64,000 nucleotides of DNA from Coprobacillus sp. CAG:826 (GCA_000437235.1 FR897047.1:40601-104600); one strand, 5' to 3'. Positions 50,079 to 59,366 are shown, counted from the first letter of the stretch. The notes: generated from the letters alone by a model not told the origin. A program made the numbers and translations.

Positions 50079-50729
50079 TTATATTTCATCATCTATTTTA
50101 TCCAAGATGACAAGACCCGTTTCTCTTGTTCTTACCGCAAGTTGCGTGCGAGAACGAAATCCAGTTTTTAGCAACATATCCGCTACATGATTTTTGATTA
50201 CGCCTGAGGAAACCCCCAGTTTTATAGAAATTTCCACGTTGCTATATCCTCCTAGAATAAGACGCAAGATTTCTAATTCCTTTTCAGTGAATTCTGTACT
50301 TAAGGCCAATCCAACTTTAACGGATTGAGGGTGTTCAGGATAAACAGTTTCTCCTTGCATCACTCGTTCCATAATAGAAAGAATCGGTTGTTCATTTACC
50401 TCTTTGTACCAAAATCCTTCGATTCCTATTTTTTTAGCTCTTTGAATATAAGAACATTCTGGCATAGAAGTCACAATGATAATTTTAATTCTGGGGTATT
50501 TTTTCTTAATTTTCTCAGCAGCAGTAAGACCACTTTCTCCATTTTCGGTCACAACATCCATAAGAATCAAATCAATCGGTGTTCGAGTACAAACAATGTC
50601 CGCTATGGAGGCATTTTCAATAGCAATTTGAAGATAAAAATGTTCTGAGTTTTCAATATAATGTGAAAAAAGTGTTTTCGGCATTTGTTGATCTTCTACT
50701 ATCATTACTGAGTATTTTCCGTCTTTCAT
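50079..50729 (-). CDS. NarL/LuxR-family response regulator
   Basis: 216 residues. Receiver domain with the phosphoacceptor Asp in LILMDVV, Thr/Ser in VTSMP and Lys in WYKEV. C-terminal LuxR HTH (FTEKELEILRLILGGYSN and SSGVIKNHVADMLLKTG). Overlaps the upstream kinase by 4 bases. Confidence 0.92.
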   Translation of the reverse strand: MKDGKYSVMIVEDQQMPKTLFSHYIENSEHFYLQIAIENASIADIVCTRTPIDLILMDVVTENGESGLTAAEKIKKKYPRIKIIIVTSMPECSYIQRAKKIGIEGFWYKEVNEQPILSIMERVMQGETVYPEHPQSVKVGLALSTEFTEKELEILRLILGGYSNVEISIKLGVSSGVIKNHVADMLLKTGFRSRTQLAVRTRETGLVILDKIDDEI

Positions 50730-52021
50730 TGCTTTGCTCCTTTTAATAATTGAATGATTAATTCAAATTGTGGCTCACTTTTCACTATCATTTTACCATT
50801 TTCTTTTTCAATAAGCGAACGTAAACTTGATAAACCACCGCCTTCAATAATTTTTCCTTTAGGTTTTTGACCATCATTTGTAATTCGAATGACAAATTCA
50901 TCTATGCCATTTTCAAGTTCAACTAACATTTTCTTTCCATTCGCATGTGAAACCGTATTGGTTAGACATTCATGCATCGCTTGGATAAGAATTTTTTCCG
51001 TTACTGAATCAATAGTAGGATAGTTGCCTTTGAACTCAATGGCCACATTAACGAGCTGCGCCGCCTCTAAAATTACTTGCAAATTGCTTTTCTTTTTTAA
51101 CGTACTTGTGCTTTTTAACGCTTCAATTTCTACTTCCCAAAAAGATAATAATTCTTTTTGATCCTCCTTCTTCATATCATTAGTTAATTTTTGTTTTGTG
51201 ATCAAAAGCAGTTTTCCTATATCATCGTGGATTCGTATTTTAGCCATCAAGACTTCCTTCTCCCGTGCAAGTTGAGAAACATTTTTCCCGTAAGAGATTA
51301 ACCTTTCATTTACTGCTTTTAATTTTACTCGTTTTTTTTCCAATTCTTCCATTAGGCAATATTCTTCCGTGATATCCGTAGCAATAATTTCATAGATTTC
51401 ATGTCCATTTAAAAAATGTGTATTTCTTTTAAACGAAATTACTTTTCCATCTCGACATCCAATAATCGAATCTTCCCCTTTTTTTAATGAATAAAAATCT
51501 TTTTCTATTTTTCCATTTGTAATGGCATGCCAAAAGCTTGTTCCATTTAATAAAGCTTCCCCTAGTATTAAAACGCTAAGATTATTCATTTCTCTATTGA
51601 TTAAGCGAACTAGTCCACTTTTTTCATAGAAGCAAATTCCTTTTGGAAGCATATCCACGCTTTCTTTAATGGATACTGAAGAAAGACTTTGATTACCTTT
51701 TATCAATCCATATAGAAGCAAAGAAATTGCCATAATAAAGAAGAATATTGATAAGGATAAAATGCAAATAAAAGGCCATTGAATAATGGTAAGTGATAGT
51801 TCAAATACCGGGCGATTCATACGGTAAAGATAGCTACCTTGCATGGTAAGAAAAATAGAAAGAAAAGAAAAAACAAAGAAAAAAACCGTTATGATTTTAA
51901 ACACTATCTTTTTATATATTCTTATAGCAATAAATAAATCCATAATGGATAATACCAATGTTAAAATAAATAGAATAATTGTTATTTGCTGGCCATAAAG
52001 AGGTGCTTCCACGAATTTCAT
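50726..52021 (-). CDS. Histidine kinase, NarX/DesK-type
   Basis: 431 residues. Three or four N-terminal membrane helices (~10-110), a PAS-like domain (~125-215), a helical segment and the dimerisation helix with phospho-His in IRIHDDIGK. HATPase with N box ECLTNTVSHANG and G box GGGLSSLR. Phosphorylates the NarL-type regulator by context. Overlaps genes on both sides by 4 bases. Confidence 0.85.
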   Translation of the reverse strand: MKFVEAPLYGQQITIILFILTLVLSIMDLFIAIRIYKKIVFKIITVFFFVFSFLSIFLTMQGSYLYRMNRPVFELSLTIIQWPFICILSLSIFFFIMAISLLLYGLIKGNQSLSSVSIKESVDMLPKGICFYEKSGLVRLINREMNNLSVLILGEALLNGTSFWHAITNGKIEKDFYSLKKGEDSIIGCRDGKVISFKRNTHFLNGHEIYEIIATDITEEYCLMEELEKKRVKLKAVNERLISYGKNVSQLAREKEVLMAKIRIHDDIGKLLLITKQKLTNDMKKEDQKELLSFWEVEIEALKSTSTLKKKSNLQVILEAAQLVNVAIEFKGNYPTIDSVTEKILIQAMHECLTNTVSHANGKKMLVELENGIDEFVIRITNDGQKPKGKIIEGGGLSSLRSLIEKENGKMIVKSEPQFELIIQLLKGAKQ

Positions 52022-53622
52022 AAAATACCTCCTTCAAGCAAAGTAAGCGTAAAATAAGTAGTTTCTCCATCATTTGCGACGATTGAGCATGTTGGATATC
52101 TTTCTTTTATTTCTTTGATTATGCTTTCTGAAGCTCTGTCACTTTCAATTAGAATTATTGCTTTTCCCTCTTTTTTTGAGACGTGTACCATAATTGCGGA
52201 TGGTAAATCATATTCGTTTGCAACACATATTTCAAAGAAATCATAAAGCCGACCCAGTGTTAATCCATCCATTTTACCTTTCATGTTAAAATCTAAAGAA
52301 CATTCCACTCCCATGAGAGCAACATAACTTAAAGATTCTTTAATAGAAAATGCTAATTCTTCTACATCTAGTAAATCATTATCATTAGAAAGCATAATGA
52401 AATTACTCCGTCTTTTAATATAGGCTCCTAAAACACATGCAAACTCCATTTTCTTTCTATAATCATAATGATTCTTTTTAATCTCCAATAGTAATTTGCT
52501 CAATCTTATAAGTTCTTCTTTTATCACTCGTTCCACTTTTGTATAAAGTTTTTTTTGCTCATCTATTTGTGCTTTTTGAGCTTTCATCTCATTTTCAACT
52601 TCAATGAAATCATTTTCTTCCATAAGACGATCGTTGGTTTCTTGCAATGCTATATTTATTTCATTAATATGTGTCAAATCTTCGCTTCTAAAGACATAAC
52701 CTCCGTGAATCTTTTTACCGCAAAGTCGCATATGATTGTTTATTGTAATTGGGTCAGATATCGCTTTTTTTAAATCTTCTTTCTCCACAAGAAAAGATGA
52801 TTTAGATGCATAAACAATATTCATTTTTTCATCAGTAATTATGGCATAACACATCAATTGATAAAAATAATCCACATAATTCTCATTAGATGGAATTAAA
52901 CCAATTGCAATACAACTTTCTATCGTTGCAATACAAGTGAAACACAAAAGTTCTGGTATCTTAAAAGCAGAACTATTCATAATGAAACAAATGGTCGAAA
53001 AAAAGGCACAACAAAAGAATGTGCAAATGGGAATCCATGTTTTCTTTTTACATGCCGATACCCTACACTTCCAAACCATAATGACAATGCTAATTATCGT
53101 GATGATAATTTCCCACACAAGCGCCACATAAAAAACGAAACGATGAGAATAAGAAAAATCTCCCTGATTAAAATAAAGAGCAAACGCCCATTCATGCAGG
53201 TCATTCGTATAAATCAAAGCAAGTAGAATAAAGGCTGGTAGAAAGATTAGCCACCTTAATTTTTTCAAAGGCTTTTCCTTTTTATTTTCAATGCTCAAAC
53301 TCGTTAACAAGAGCGTTGGTGGAATCAAACACTGTGAAACATAATAGGAATACCACATATATCGGTTTAAGGTTTCCGTGTTTTTTGTAAGGCCATATTT
53401 TATCATTCTTATAACAAGAAAGAATAAAATCAGCAGTGCTACTATAAAAAAGTAGGCTCGTAAATCTTTTCGTACCATCCGATGAAGGAGAGAAACACCC
53501 CATGCGATAACAAGAGAAATTAAAATCACGTGCGCTAAAAGGGCGAATAAAGCATGCCAAAATTCAGGAAGTTTATCATCCATCATTTGAAAAAAGCCAG
53601 CAACCAAAAAAATAAAAGACAT
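52018..53622 (-). CDS. Sensor protein with 7TM region and degenerate kinase-like end
   Basis: 534 residues as read from ATG 53622. Seven membrane helices within residues ~1-235, a PAS-like stretch (~250-310), a long coiled coil (~310-380) and a C-terminal region that resembles an HATPase but lacks clear N and G boxes. It may sense and modulate the true kinase next to it. The start has no ribosome site; see the short overlapping frame upstream and the T7 tract at 53606-53612. One extra T would join the frames into a 549-residue protein. Confidence 0.7.
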   Translation of the reverse strand: MSFIFLVAGFFQMMDDKLPEFWHALFALLAHVILISLVIAWGVSLLHRMVRKDLRAYFFIVALLILFFLVIRMIKYGLTKNTETLNRYMWYSYYVSQCLIPPTLLLTSLSIENKKEKPLKKLRWLIFLPAFILLALIYTNDLHEWAFALYFNQGDFSYSHRFVFYVALVWEIIITIISIVIMVWKCRVSACKKKTWIPICTFFCCAFFSTICFIMNSSAFKIPELLCFTCIATIESCIAIGLIPSNENYVDYFYQLMCYAIITDEKMNIVYASKSSFLVEKEDLKKAISDPITINNHMRLCGKKIHGGYVFRSEDLTHINEINIALQETNDRLMEENDFIEVENEMKAQKAQIDEQKKLYTKVERVIKEELIRLSKLLLEIKKNHYDYRKKMEFACVLGAYIKRRSNFIMLSNDNDLLDVEELAFSIKESLSYVALMGVECSLDFNMKGKMDGLTLGRLYDFFEICVANEYDLPSAIMVHVSKKEGKAIILIESDRASESIIKEIKERYPTCSIVANDGETTYFTLTLLEGGIL

Positions 53623-53666
53623 ATGGCATAAATAATAATTTTTTTGTTTTGAATTGCCTTATGCAT
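53583..53666 (-). CDS. Short frame upstream of the 7TM sensor: leader peptide or displaced start
   Basis: AAAGGAG stands correctly before ATG 53666. It opens 27 codons (MHKAIQNKKIIIYAICLLFF, then WLLAFFK) ending at TGA 53583-53585, overlapping the sensor start by 40 bases in another frame. The hydrophobic stretch merges naturally with the sensor's first helix if the T7 run had eight T. Either a real overlapping leader, a slippage/phase-variable start, or a sequencing deletion. Confidence 0.45.
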   Translation of the reverse strand: MHKAIQNKKIIIYAICLLFFWLLAFFK

Positions 53667-53738
53667 TCTTTTATTCTCCTTTATTTCTTTTTTAAAGTTT
53701 AACATGAATTCTCCTACTTTTCAATTTAGCCTCTTTCT

Positions 53739-54692
53739 TTATATTAAAAGATTCATGATAAGGTTAATTATAATATCCATTTCTTCTGGCTTTGATTCTG
53801 CAGTCAAAATCGTAATAGCGACTAAAGTATCATTCGCAATCACAATTTTTCCATTCTTAACTAACGCATGATTTCGATTTAAGAATTCCAAGAATATCGT
53901 AGCGGCAATTCTTTTACAACCATCAGCAAAAGGATGGTCCTTCACCAAAAAATATAATAAATGTGCTGCTTTTTCTTCTAAAGAAGGATAGACTTCTTGG
54001 TCAAATACATTTTGATATACTGCTGCTAAAATACCATTCAGTTTCCCCTCTTCTTTTTCTAGTCCAAATATGGTTGATGTATCTTTGAATTTCATAGAAT
54101 CAATTAATGTCCTACAATCTTGATAAGTCAACTCATAAATGGTCTGGTTCCCTTTGGGTTTATTTAAACATTGATGATCATAATCATCTAATAAGTCTAG
54201 TGCATTTGTATACTCTTCAATTACACTTACTAATGCTTCTTGATCAATATTTAAAGACGAAGCCAGCATTCTACTTTGTGTTTCAATCGTCTTATTTAGT
54301 GCTAATAATCTTTTTTGATTAATCGAATAACCTTGAAGTAAATATTCTTTTAGTATTCTATTTGCCCATTTTCTAAATAGTATACCTCTTTGAGATTTTA
54401 CTCGATAGCCAACGGAAATAATCATATCAAGATTATAAATTTTTAATTTACGTCTAATTTTTCTTTTGCCTTCAAGTTGAACCTGTGCGCTTTCCGCACA
54501 AGTTGAATTATAATCTAATTCATTATCTTGATAAATATTGCTGATATGCCTTACTATTCTTGTTCTGTCGACATCAAATAACAAAGCCATTTCTTCTTGA
54601 GAAAGCCAAACTGTATCATTCTCCTTATCCGTTCTAACTTCTAACTCAAAATCATTGTCGACAAACTTTACTAAATCAAATTTCTTTTCCAT
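53739..54692 (-). CDS. RhuM-like protein with C-terminal Fic/Doc domain
   Basis: 317 residues from ATG 54692 (GGAGG upstream). N-terminal ~150 residues match RhuM: VWLSQEEMALLFDVDR, the winged-helix-like start, and ILFRKWANRILKEYLLQGYSINQKR (in two parts). The C-terminal ~180 residues form a Fic/Doc fold with HPFADGCKRIA; the usual GN after the acid is GC. The His, Phe, Asp, Gly, Lys and Arg are kept. Fic proteins transfer AMP or other phosphates to target proteins. Often found on mobile DNA. Confidence 0.85.
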   Translation of the reverse strand: MEKKFDLVKFVDNDFELEVRTDKENDTVWLSQEEMALLFDVDRTRIVRHISNIYQDNELDYNSTCAESAQVQLEGKRKIRRKLKIYNLDMIISVGYRVKSQRGILFRKWANRILKEYLLQGYSINQKRLLALNKTIETQSRMLASSLNIDQEALVSVIEEYTNALDLLDDYDHQCLNKPKGNQTIYELTYQDCRTLIDSMKFKDTSTIFGLEKEEGKLNGILAAVYQNVFDQEVYPSLEEKAAHLLYFLVKDHPFADGCKRIAATIFLEFLNRNHALVKNGKIVIANDTLVAITILTAESKPEEMDIIINLIMNLLI

Positions 54693-54830
54693 AAATATTC
54701 CTCCATTCATCTTTAACCTACTATTAGTAATTCTTTAAATTTTCGGTTTTTAAGATATTAGACTAAATGTAATTTACTTTTTAGGTTTATAAAGAAAAAA
54801 ATTAATAAAAAAGTAATTTAATTTTTTATA

Positions 54831-55301
54831 TTATCCATAAATTTTCATTCCATCTTTTAATATTTCATGTACAAGATCAAAATTATTATTTAATTGTGCA
54901 CTATCAAGAAGATCAACTTTCTTCTTTAATTGTTCTCTTAATATTTCTACAAGCTCAAAGTATTTCAATCCCGTAATAGAGGTAGAAATTAACAAATCAA
55001 CATCACTATGTTCTGTCGCCTTATTTTTTGCATAGGAGCCAAATAAATAGCAATACTCAATCTCGTAATTTTCAAATACTTTTTTGCAAATTTCTTTAAT
55101 TTGCTGAATGGTTAAAATTCCATGCTCTTCATCTAATCGATTATATTCGTTTAGCATTTGAACCATATATTCATATTTGATTCTATCTATTTTTCTTTCA
55201 TTTGCCTCATAGCGGCAATATGTGCGATGAGGAATTTTTAAATATTTAGCACAAGCAATCTGTGTTAAACCTTTTTCTGTTCTTAATTCTCTTAGCGTCA
55301 T
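54831..55301 (-). CDS. XRE HTH protein fused to MNT-type nucleotidyltransferase
   Basis: 156 residues from ATG 55301 (GAGGTG upstream). N-terminal HTH_XRE (about 1-60: KGLTQIACAKYLKIPHRTYCR). C-terminal domain (about 68-156) has GS-x10-DVD, the exact catalytic pattern of MntA-type minimal nucleotidyltransferases, plus a later acidic strand (VDLLDS). MntA antitoxins AMPylate HepT toxins; no HepT gene is next to it. A clear promoter and operator precede it, so it probably represses itself. Confidence 0.87.
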   Translation of the reverse strand: MTLRELRTEKGLTQIACAKYLKIPHRTYCRYEANERKIDRIKYEYMVQMLNEYNRLDEEHGILTIQQIKEICKKVFENYEIEYCYLFGSYAKNKATEHSDVDLLISTSITGLKYFELVEILREQLKKKVDLLDSAQLNNNFDLVHEILKDGMKIYG

Positions 55302-55321
55302 TTTCGTCACCTCATAATTAT

Positions 55322-55363
55322 ATTATACATATTTGGCAATCGCTGTAAATACAGTTATTGCCA
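55322..55363 (-). promoter_or_regulatory. Promoter and operator of the XRE-MNT gene
   Basis: Minus strand: TTTACA, 16-bp spacer and TATAAT (-10 at 55322-55327). Overlapping the -35 is a 30-bp inverted repeat, TGGCAAT ... ATTGCCA with inner ACTGT/ACAGC arms (55334-55363). Confidence 0.75.
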
Positions 55364-55367
55364 TTTT

Positions 55368-55378
55368 GGCATATTGCC
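55368..55378. promoter_or_regulatory. Second GGCA/TGCC operator
   Basis: GGCA-TAT-TGCC lies 5 bases beyond the main inverted repeat and uses the same half-site core, as expected for cooperative binding of an XRE repressor. Confidence 0.55.
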
Positions 55379-55427
55379 GAAAGAAGATATGCCATTATAA
55401 CACTTTTCCTATAACGATCATCATAAT

Positions 55428-55460
55428 AAAAAGGGCTTTGATTACTCTCGGCCCTTTTTA
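55428..55460. terminator. Bidirectional terminator
   Basis: AAAAAGGGC-N14-GCCCTTTTT, nine perfect pairs with A/T tracts on both sides. Ends the large lipoprotein gene. Confidence 0.8.
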
Positions 55461-55470
55461 TTCAAACTGA

Positions 55471-58023
55471 TTATTTTATAAAAAATTCAATAACGCGAAC
55501 TCCTTCACCTAATTCAGATGCGTACTGATAGCTTAGGGATAATGCGCCATTTGTTTGAAAAGAAACGGATAATGGATGTTCTGGGTAATCAATTACACCC
55601 GAATAGGCATCTTTAGAAACTAATACAAGTGTAATCGAATATTTCTCACCATTAATAATTATATCGAAAATATAACCTTCTTTTGTTTTGTTCACTACAA
55701 CATTCGTGCAATGTAGTTCAACATCATCAATGCTAAATACTTGATCACCATAACTATAATGATCACTTTCTGTTTTAAGAGATAAAGTTTGGTCGTTACA
55801 AATAATTTTATCGCAAAATCCTATCTCTAAAAGATAATCTGCTCCAGATTGACAAACCTTCTTAAATTGCTCTAATGTTCCATCAAAATATAATTCTTCT
55901 AAATGATATTGATTTTCACTCATCGTGCTATAAAGGCTAAAGGAGGAAATTGTATTAGGTAAATGAACTTTCTTTAAAACATTTAAGTTAGGTAATTCTT
56001 CGTGCGTTAAGGAAGTGACTGCTTCCATTCTAAATGAAGTAACTGTTTTACCTGAAATATGAGATGGAACATAAAGCTCACTTTCCATTCCTCGATAAGT
56101 AATGAGTTCTAAAGTACTAGTATTTCCATTTGAATCATAGGTAATGAATTCATAATCATCAAATAACTGATTTAATTCCGGTTGATCTTCAATTACAACT
56201 TCATAACCTTCTTGCTTTAACTTTGAGGCATCTTTAAAAATCATTTCATTGACTTTTGTAGATATTTTAATATGCGCATTCATATCTCCTCTACGATAAT
56301 CAAAATATTCTAATGTAGAAGGTAACTCAACTTCTACAGTTTTATCTTCATAATAATCAAATTGAATTTTATTTAAATCAAAACTTGTAACGCCTTCGTG
56401 CACCACAATTTTTTCTATATTATCACAGCGGATGCTTTCAAAATCGTTGCTATAAACATTGTTATAAATATCAATAACTTTAAGACCTGTAAAATCACCT
56501 TTAAGATAAGCATTTTCACGCGAAGAATGAAGCGTAATTTCTGATACAATTTCTTCACTATCAGAGATTTCTACGTATTCAAAATCGCCTTCTAAGACTA
56601 AATGTTTAATTGAATTGTTACCGCTAAAATAAATTCTTGTGTCATTGGTAACATGATGCACTTCTAAAAGTTCATAGTGATAGTTATAGGACATATTGTT
56701 TCCAACAAAATAGAAATATAGATTCCCTTCATCCGTTGCATTTGGATAGTTATTGAATTTTAAAGTTTTAGCGCTAAGTATGGTCTTTGGACAAAATGTT
56801 TCAATTATTCTTCTTGGAAAAGAATTAAATTTCAATAAATCTAGTTCTGTCGTTTTTTTATTCATCACGTATAGAAGCGCTGTTTCATCATAACTTGTTA
56901 ATAAAGGTCCCTCTACTTTAAATAATGTAGAACCTGGTTGAACTTCAATTTTTTCTAAATAAAGAACGTCACTATCTTTTCGAACAATGATGCTTAAATT
57001 ACGAACATCGGTTATTTGATTACTTTCATCTTTGATGCCAATGATGGACTTAGGAATATAAAGTTCTTTTACGATAGTTTCTCCTTCTATAACAATATAA
57101 AAATCTTGGGTTAAATATTGGACGTTATTAGGTATCACTACTCTTTCTTCACCCTTAGCAGCGTACATATAAGCAGCGCCACTATCTCTATCTATCATAA
57201 TTCCTTTTGATTCAACGACTGTAACGCTGTCTGGGAACAATCTTTTGATAATTTCATCAGCTTCTTGCTCTGTAACTACAAATTGTGAATCTCTTTTTAA
57301 AACTCTGAACTCTTCTTTATTAATGCTTTCAAAACGATTTTTGATTTTTTCACGGACTGCACTAGTAAGTGTTTCATCACTATAAATTCGATTACTTAAA
57401 TTCGCATTTTGATAACGAACTTCACATGTTTCAACTGTTTTTGAATATTCAATAAAGGTTAAAGTATTATCACCATAGAAAGCCCATTCTGTATTTCCTG
57501 AATCACTAATTTCATACCCATTGAAACTATAATCATTTTCATTATTATATGTAATATCAAAATACATATAATGCGTATCATGATCGTAGCTTACATCGTT
57601 CGGAATGTAAATGTAAGTTGATGTTTCGTTTCCACTATTGGTCACTTTCACATAGCCATCATTATTATAGAAAGTAATCAAATTATAGAAATTAGATTGC
57701 TTTCTATACTTTACTAAGCCTTCGCCAACAATGACTGGAATATACATGGATTGCTCAAATGCATTAGCAATATCAATTTTTCTTTCTTCATAATCTTCAC
57801 TACTATTGAGCATAGCAATGATTTCATCTTGATTTTGAAAAGAACGCCTAACTCTTCTATCATTCTTTTTTGATTTTTGGTGATCCTCTTTTCTAATAAA
57901 ATCATCAATGATTTGATTCATTTTGGTTGAAAATTCTTCATATTCTTCGTTTTTTACTCTACCACATGAAGATAGTAGCATCATAAATAAAGCGCTAAAT
58001 ATTATGGTTTTTTTAAATTTCAT
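55471..58023 (-). CDS. Large lipoprotein with LRR_5-like (BspA-type) segments
   Basis: 850 residues. Signal peptide and lipobox LSSC (Cys about residue 20). Regions such as VKELYIPKSIIGI, VEVELPSTLEYF and LKKVHLPNTISSF follow the BspA/LRR_5 pattern of surface repeats (hydrophobic-x-[IL]-P-x-[ST]-[IVL]). Probably a cell-surface binding protein. The ATG follows a GGGGGGAAACATT ribosome site. Confidence 0.75.
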   Translation of the reverse strand: MKFKKTIIFSALFMMLLSSCGRVKNEEYEEFSTKMNQIIDDFIRKEDHQKSKKNDRRVRRSFQNQDEIIAMLNSSEDYEERKIDIANAFEQSMYIPVIVGEGLVKYRKQSNFYNLITFYNNDGYVKVTNSGNETSTYIYIPNDVSYDHDTHYMYFDITYNNENDYSFNGYEISDSGNTEWAFYGDNTLTFIEYSKTVETCEVRYQNANLSNRIYSDETLTSAVREKIKNRFESINKEEFRVLKRDSQFVVTEQEADEIIKRLFPDSVTVVESKGIMIDRDSGAAYMYAAKGEERVVIPNNVQYLTQDFYIVIEGETIVKELYIPKSIIGIKDESNQITDVRNLSIIVRKDSDVLYLEKIEVQPGSTLFKVEGPLLTSYDETALLYVMNKKTTELDLLKFNSFPRRIIETFCPKTILSAKTLKFNNYPNATDEGNLYFYFVGNNMSYNYHYELLEVHHVTNDTRIYFSGNNSIKHLVLEGDFEYVEISDSEEIVSEITLHSSRENAYLKGDFTGLKVIDIYNNVYSNDFESIRCDNIEKIVVHEGVTSFDLNKIQFDYYEDKTVEVELPSTLEYFDYRRGDMNAHIKISTKVNEMIFKDASKLKQEGYEVVIEDQPELNQLFDDYEFITYDSNGNTSTLELITYRGMESELYVPSHISGKTVTSFRMEAVTSLTHEELPNLNVLKKVHLPNTISSFSLYSTMSENQYHLEELYFDGTLEQFKKVCQSGADYLLEIGFCDKIICNDQTLSLKTESDHYSYGDQVFSIDDVELHCTNVVVNKTKEGYIFDIIINGEKYSITLVLVSKDAYSGVIDYPEHPLSVSFQTNGALSLSYQYASELGEGVRVIEFFIK

Positions 58024-58421
58024 AATGTTTCCCCCCTAAAATTAACTTTTATGTTGATATTTATATTATACATGAATTGAAAGCTTTTTAATATAAGTTA
58101 TGGTAAAAAGAGGGCGCACTTTGCGTCAATTTCAAAAAATCACTTGCTATAAAAAAATATATTTCGCATTATACTATTTATTTTTTTACGGTAAACCGAC
58201 TTTTTACGAAATGCGTGTATGACATTTAAAATAAAAATCGGTTTTTATTATTGTGCTTTTGTTTAAACAAATTTCGCATCTTATAGCAATAAGAATTATT
58301 GAACTTTTGCTCTAAATTTTCATTTCCAAAATTTATAATAAAATAAGCAGAAGTACGATAAATGAATATTAGACTGAATTTAAGTTGACAATTTTATTTT
58401 GAATCTTTAAATTTTTCTTAT
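58024..58421. other. AT-rich intergenic region without a gene
   Basis: No frame or RNA that I can support. ATTTCGCAT-like motifs recur (about 58160 and 58267, and inverted near 58217), possibly remnants. Confidence 0.5.
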
Positions 58422-58484
58422 TTACTTCATTAAGTCTTCCATTGTGCAACAAAGTGTTCTAGCAAGTTTATATGATGATATCAT
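58422..58484 (-). pseudogene. Possible HTH-gene tail remnant
   Basis: A 20-codon frame ending ISSYKLARTLCCTMEDLMK, which resembles the end of an XRE HTH (KLAxxLxCTxxDLM). It overlaps the end of the DUF3990 remnant in another frame. Too short to be sure. Confidence 0.3.
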
Positions 58485-58827
58485 AGTTTTCATAAGGAAT
58501 TGAAAAATTATCTATCAAATATTGTCTTCCAGCTTTCATAATTTTATTTTTTAAAGTAAATACTCTATTTTTAAGTAATCTCGTTATCTAGTGTAGAATG
58601 TTGTATTGTGTCCTTGATAAATCAAGTCCGGTTAATCAATTCGTATCTAGTTCATATTGATTTGCATAACCATCTTCTTCATCGACTACGCTCCATTCTT
58701 TTATAAGAACAATATCTTTTGTATAATAAAAACCAAGTCCATAATCATTTTTAGAATTTACATATCCAAACTTTGGCTTTTCTATAATTTCACTAGATCC
58801 ATGAAAGATAATTAGTCTTTTTTTCAT
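58468..58827 (-). pseudogene. DUF3990-family gene, inactivated by stop codons
   Basis: The frame opens with MKKRLIIFHGSSEIIEKPKF and DYGLGFYYTKDIVLIKEW, the N-terminus of DUF3990, a putative ADP-ribosyltransferase-like family of about 150-160 residues. It stops at 58636-58638. Past this stop the same frame keeps family-like sequence (LTGLDLSRTQYNILH, a second stop at 58588-58590, then ITRLLKNRVFTLKNKI and YLIDNFSIPYENYDIII) until 58470. So two nonsense mutations and a lost 3' end make it a pseudogene. Confidence 0.75.
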
Positions 58828-58872
58828 ATAGCTTTCTCACCCTTTCTATATTATTTTTATGACACTGCGATG

Positions 58873-58901
58873 TCATAATTTCAATATAAAAACCTTGTCA
58901 A
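58873..58901 (-). promoter_or_regulatory. Possible promoter of the DUF3990 remnant
   Basis: Minus strand: TTGACA (58896-58901) and TTATGA 17 bases on, with an ATGACA/TGTCAT hairpin just downstream. Confidence 0.35.
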
Positions 58902-59329
58902 CAATATTACCATAGCTAAATTGATTCATGATTAGATTCTGATTTTTTAGTAAGATTTTATTTTAGATAGCCTTCATCATGAAGAAACTCTAATACTTTT
59001 GCTCCATGCATCATCATTACTATATCTTATAGTCTTACTTACTATTAAAATTTATGTTAAATGGCGATTAACGGTAGTGTTTTTTACTTTTTTTATAAAA
59101 CAATACCCTTAACAAGCATTTTATTATGCGGTATTCAATATAATTTCTATTCCCGAATTTTGAATATTTTTATTATTTTGGTTGAAGTTCTTTACTAAAG
59201 CACTTTTTTATTTTTGACAACTTTGGCGAAATAAATCAATAATATGGCGAAATATTTGGCGAAATATTTTTTAATGACTGTAGTATTTTTCTTAGGGTAA
59301 AATTAATAAGAATTAGACTCTCATAAAAA
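58902..59329. other. Intergenic region with short direct repeats
   Basis: No complete gene. A minus-strand 18-codon frame (MMHGAKVLEFLHDEGYLK, near 58940-59015) looks like a coding remnant. TGGCGAAATA occurs three times at 59224, 59245 and 59257. The rest is AT-rich. Confidence 0.4.
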
Positions 59330-59366
59330 TAAAAAAAGCTTGATAATTTATATCAAACTAATGCTT
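59330..59366 (-). terminator. Terminator after tRNA-Arg(UCG)
   Basis: Minus strand: AAGC + TTTGATA-type stem with TATCAA-GCTT, a 6-base bulge, then T7. Confidence 0.65.

Noticed and set aside
59224..59266. CRISPR array
   Set aside because: Repeats are only 10 bases, spacing is uneven and too short, and there are no cas genes in the window.
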